Of a stretch of DNA of 50,000 nt, positions 49,949 through 50,000 are shown in pieces. The notes under the pieces were generated by a model. It did no database searches. It had not been told where the DNA came from and was given only the letters and a program-made list of their open reading frames with translations. Positions within the stretch are counted from its first letter, which is position 1, and every line of letters begins with the position of its first letter. The position numbers were made by a program, and so were the translations under genes. Source of the stretch: Owenia fusiformis (Eukaryota; Annelida; Polychaeta; Sabellida; Oweniidae); contig CAIIXF020000810.1 in the NCBI GenBank assembly GCA_903813345.2, positions 1 through 50,000 on the forward strand, given 5' to 3'.

Positions 49949-50000
49949 TAATTAATTAATTAATTACGAACCAATTGGTTCTTTCTAATATTATAAGACT

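Larger units (their letters stand above)
1..50000 (-). repeat. Head-to-tail tandem array of a 1,972 bp PA-like gene unit, 27 copies visible
   Basis: The same unit recurs without interruption from edge to edge. Stop-to-stop spacing is exactly 1,972 bp for normal units (for example 1044, 3016, 4988, 6960, 8932), 1,531 bp for units with a 441 bp deletion and 1,485 bp for units with a 487 bp deletion. All units point the same way. Copies differ by only a few bases each, so they were amplified recently or are kept alike by unequal exchange or gene conversion. No target-site duplication, transposase or terminal repeat of a transposon is visible. Copies are labelled C0 to C26 from left to right in the other entries. 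Confidence 0.98.
37143..50000. repeat. Higher-order repeat 3 (C20-C26, shortest form)
   Basis: Order: 487-bp-deletion unit (C20), L308F+N401K (C21), S344L (C22), S305L+S399I+E590D (C23), A534T with nonsense (C24), 486-aa unit (C25), silent-I497 unit (C26). It shares V448G, N401K, S305L and L389stop with HOR-2. Seven units add up to 12,876 bp, which would place the next stop codon at about 50019, just outside the window. C26 has a private silent change (g to c at 49796), so this stretch is not a pure copy of HOR-2. Confidence 0.85.

Noticed and set aside
1-50000. CRISPR array
   Set aside because: The repeats are 1,972 bp coding units with almost no variation, not short repeats with unique spacers.
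1-50000. DNA transposon or LTR retrotransposon array
   Set aside because: No transposase, integrase or reverse transcriptase ORF, no long terminal or inverted repeats flanking the unit, and no target-site duplication between units.
1-50000. Bacterial or phage origin
   Set aside because: No ribosome binding site before the repeated start codon, no bacterial genes in 50 kb, and the protein pattern points to a eukaryotic RNA virus family.

Overview
The whole 50 kb window is one head-to-tail tandem array of a single gene. Every copy lies on the minus strand. The basic unit is 1,972 bp: a 1,902 bp intron-free ORF (633 codons plus TGA) and a 70 bp spacer. I count 27 copies: 19 intact, 3 with the same in-frame 441 bp deletion (486 aa), 3 with the same frameshifting 487 bp deletion (one of these cut by the window start), and 2 with the same nonsense mutation. 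No flanking unique DNA, second gene family, RNA gene or transposon is visible, so the array extends past both window edges.

The product looks like the PA subunit of an orthomyxovirus-type RNA polymerase. Its first ~185 residues carry the spaced acidic/His/Lys residues of the PA cap-snatching endonuclease (H24, D48, P73-D74, E104, K123). The total length is within the usual range for the smaller PA proteins of the family, and the rest is laid out like a PA C-terminal (PB1-binding) half. A negative-strand RNA virus has no DNA stage, so the likeliest reading is an endogenous viral element in a eukaryotic genome, later amplified into a satellite-like array. Orthomyxovirus-related (quaranjavirus-like) endogenous elements are known from ticks and other arthropods, so an arthropod host is the best guess. 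Nothing in the window itself fixes the species. There is no Shine-Dalgarno sequence before the start codon, which argues against a bacterial gene.

The copies are not all alike, and the variants form an ordered higher-order repeat (HOR). Using diagnostic variants, the core order (left to right) is: 487-bp-deletion unit, L308F unit, S344L unit, S399I/E590D unit, A534T unit, 486-aa unit, silent-I497 unit (7 units, 12,876 bp). HOR-1 begins before the window and covers 1-16378; it has two extra units (C5, C6). HOR-2 covers 16379-37142 (20,764 bp) and has four extra units (C14-C17). HOR-3 covers 37143-50000 and has no insertion. HOR-2 and HOR-3 share four mutations absent from HOR-1 (V448G, N401K, S305L, L389stop), so they are the more recent duplicates.

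No operon of different functions exists here. The open questions are whether the array is transcribed, whether it makes protein, truncated endonuclease or small RNA, and why it was amplified. All lesions seen (two deletions, one stop) fall downstream of the endonuclease domain, so all 27 copies keep its five putative catalytic positions.
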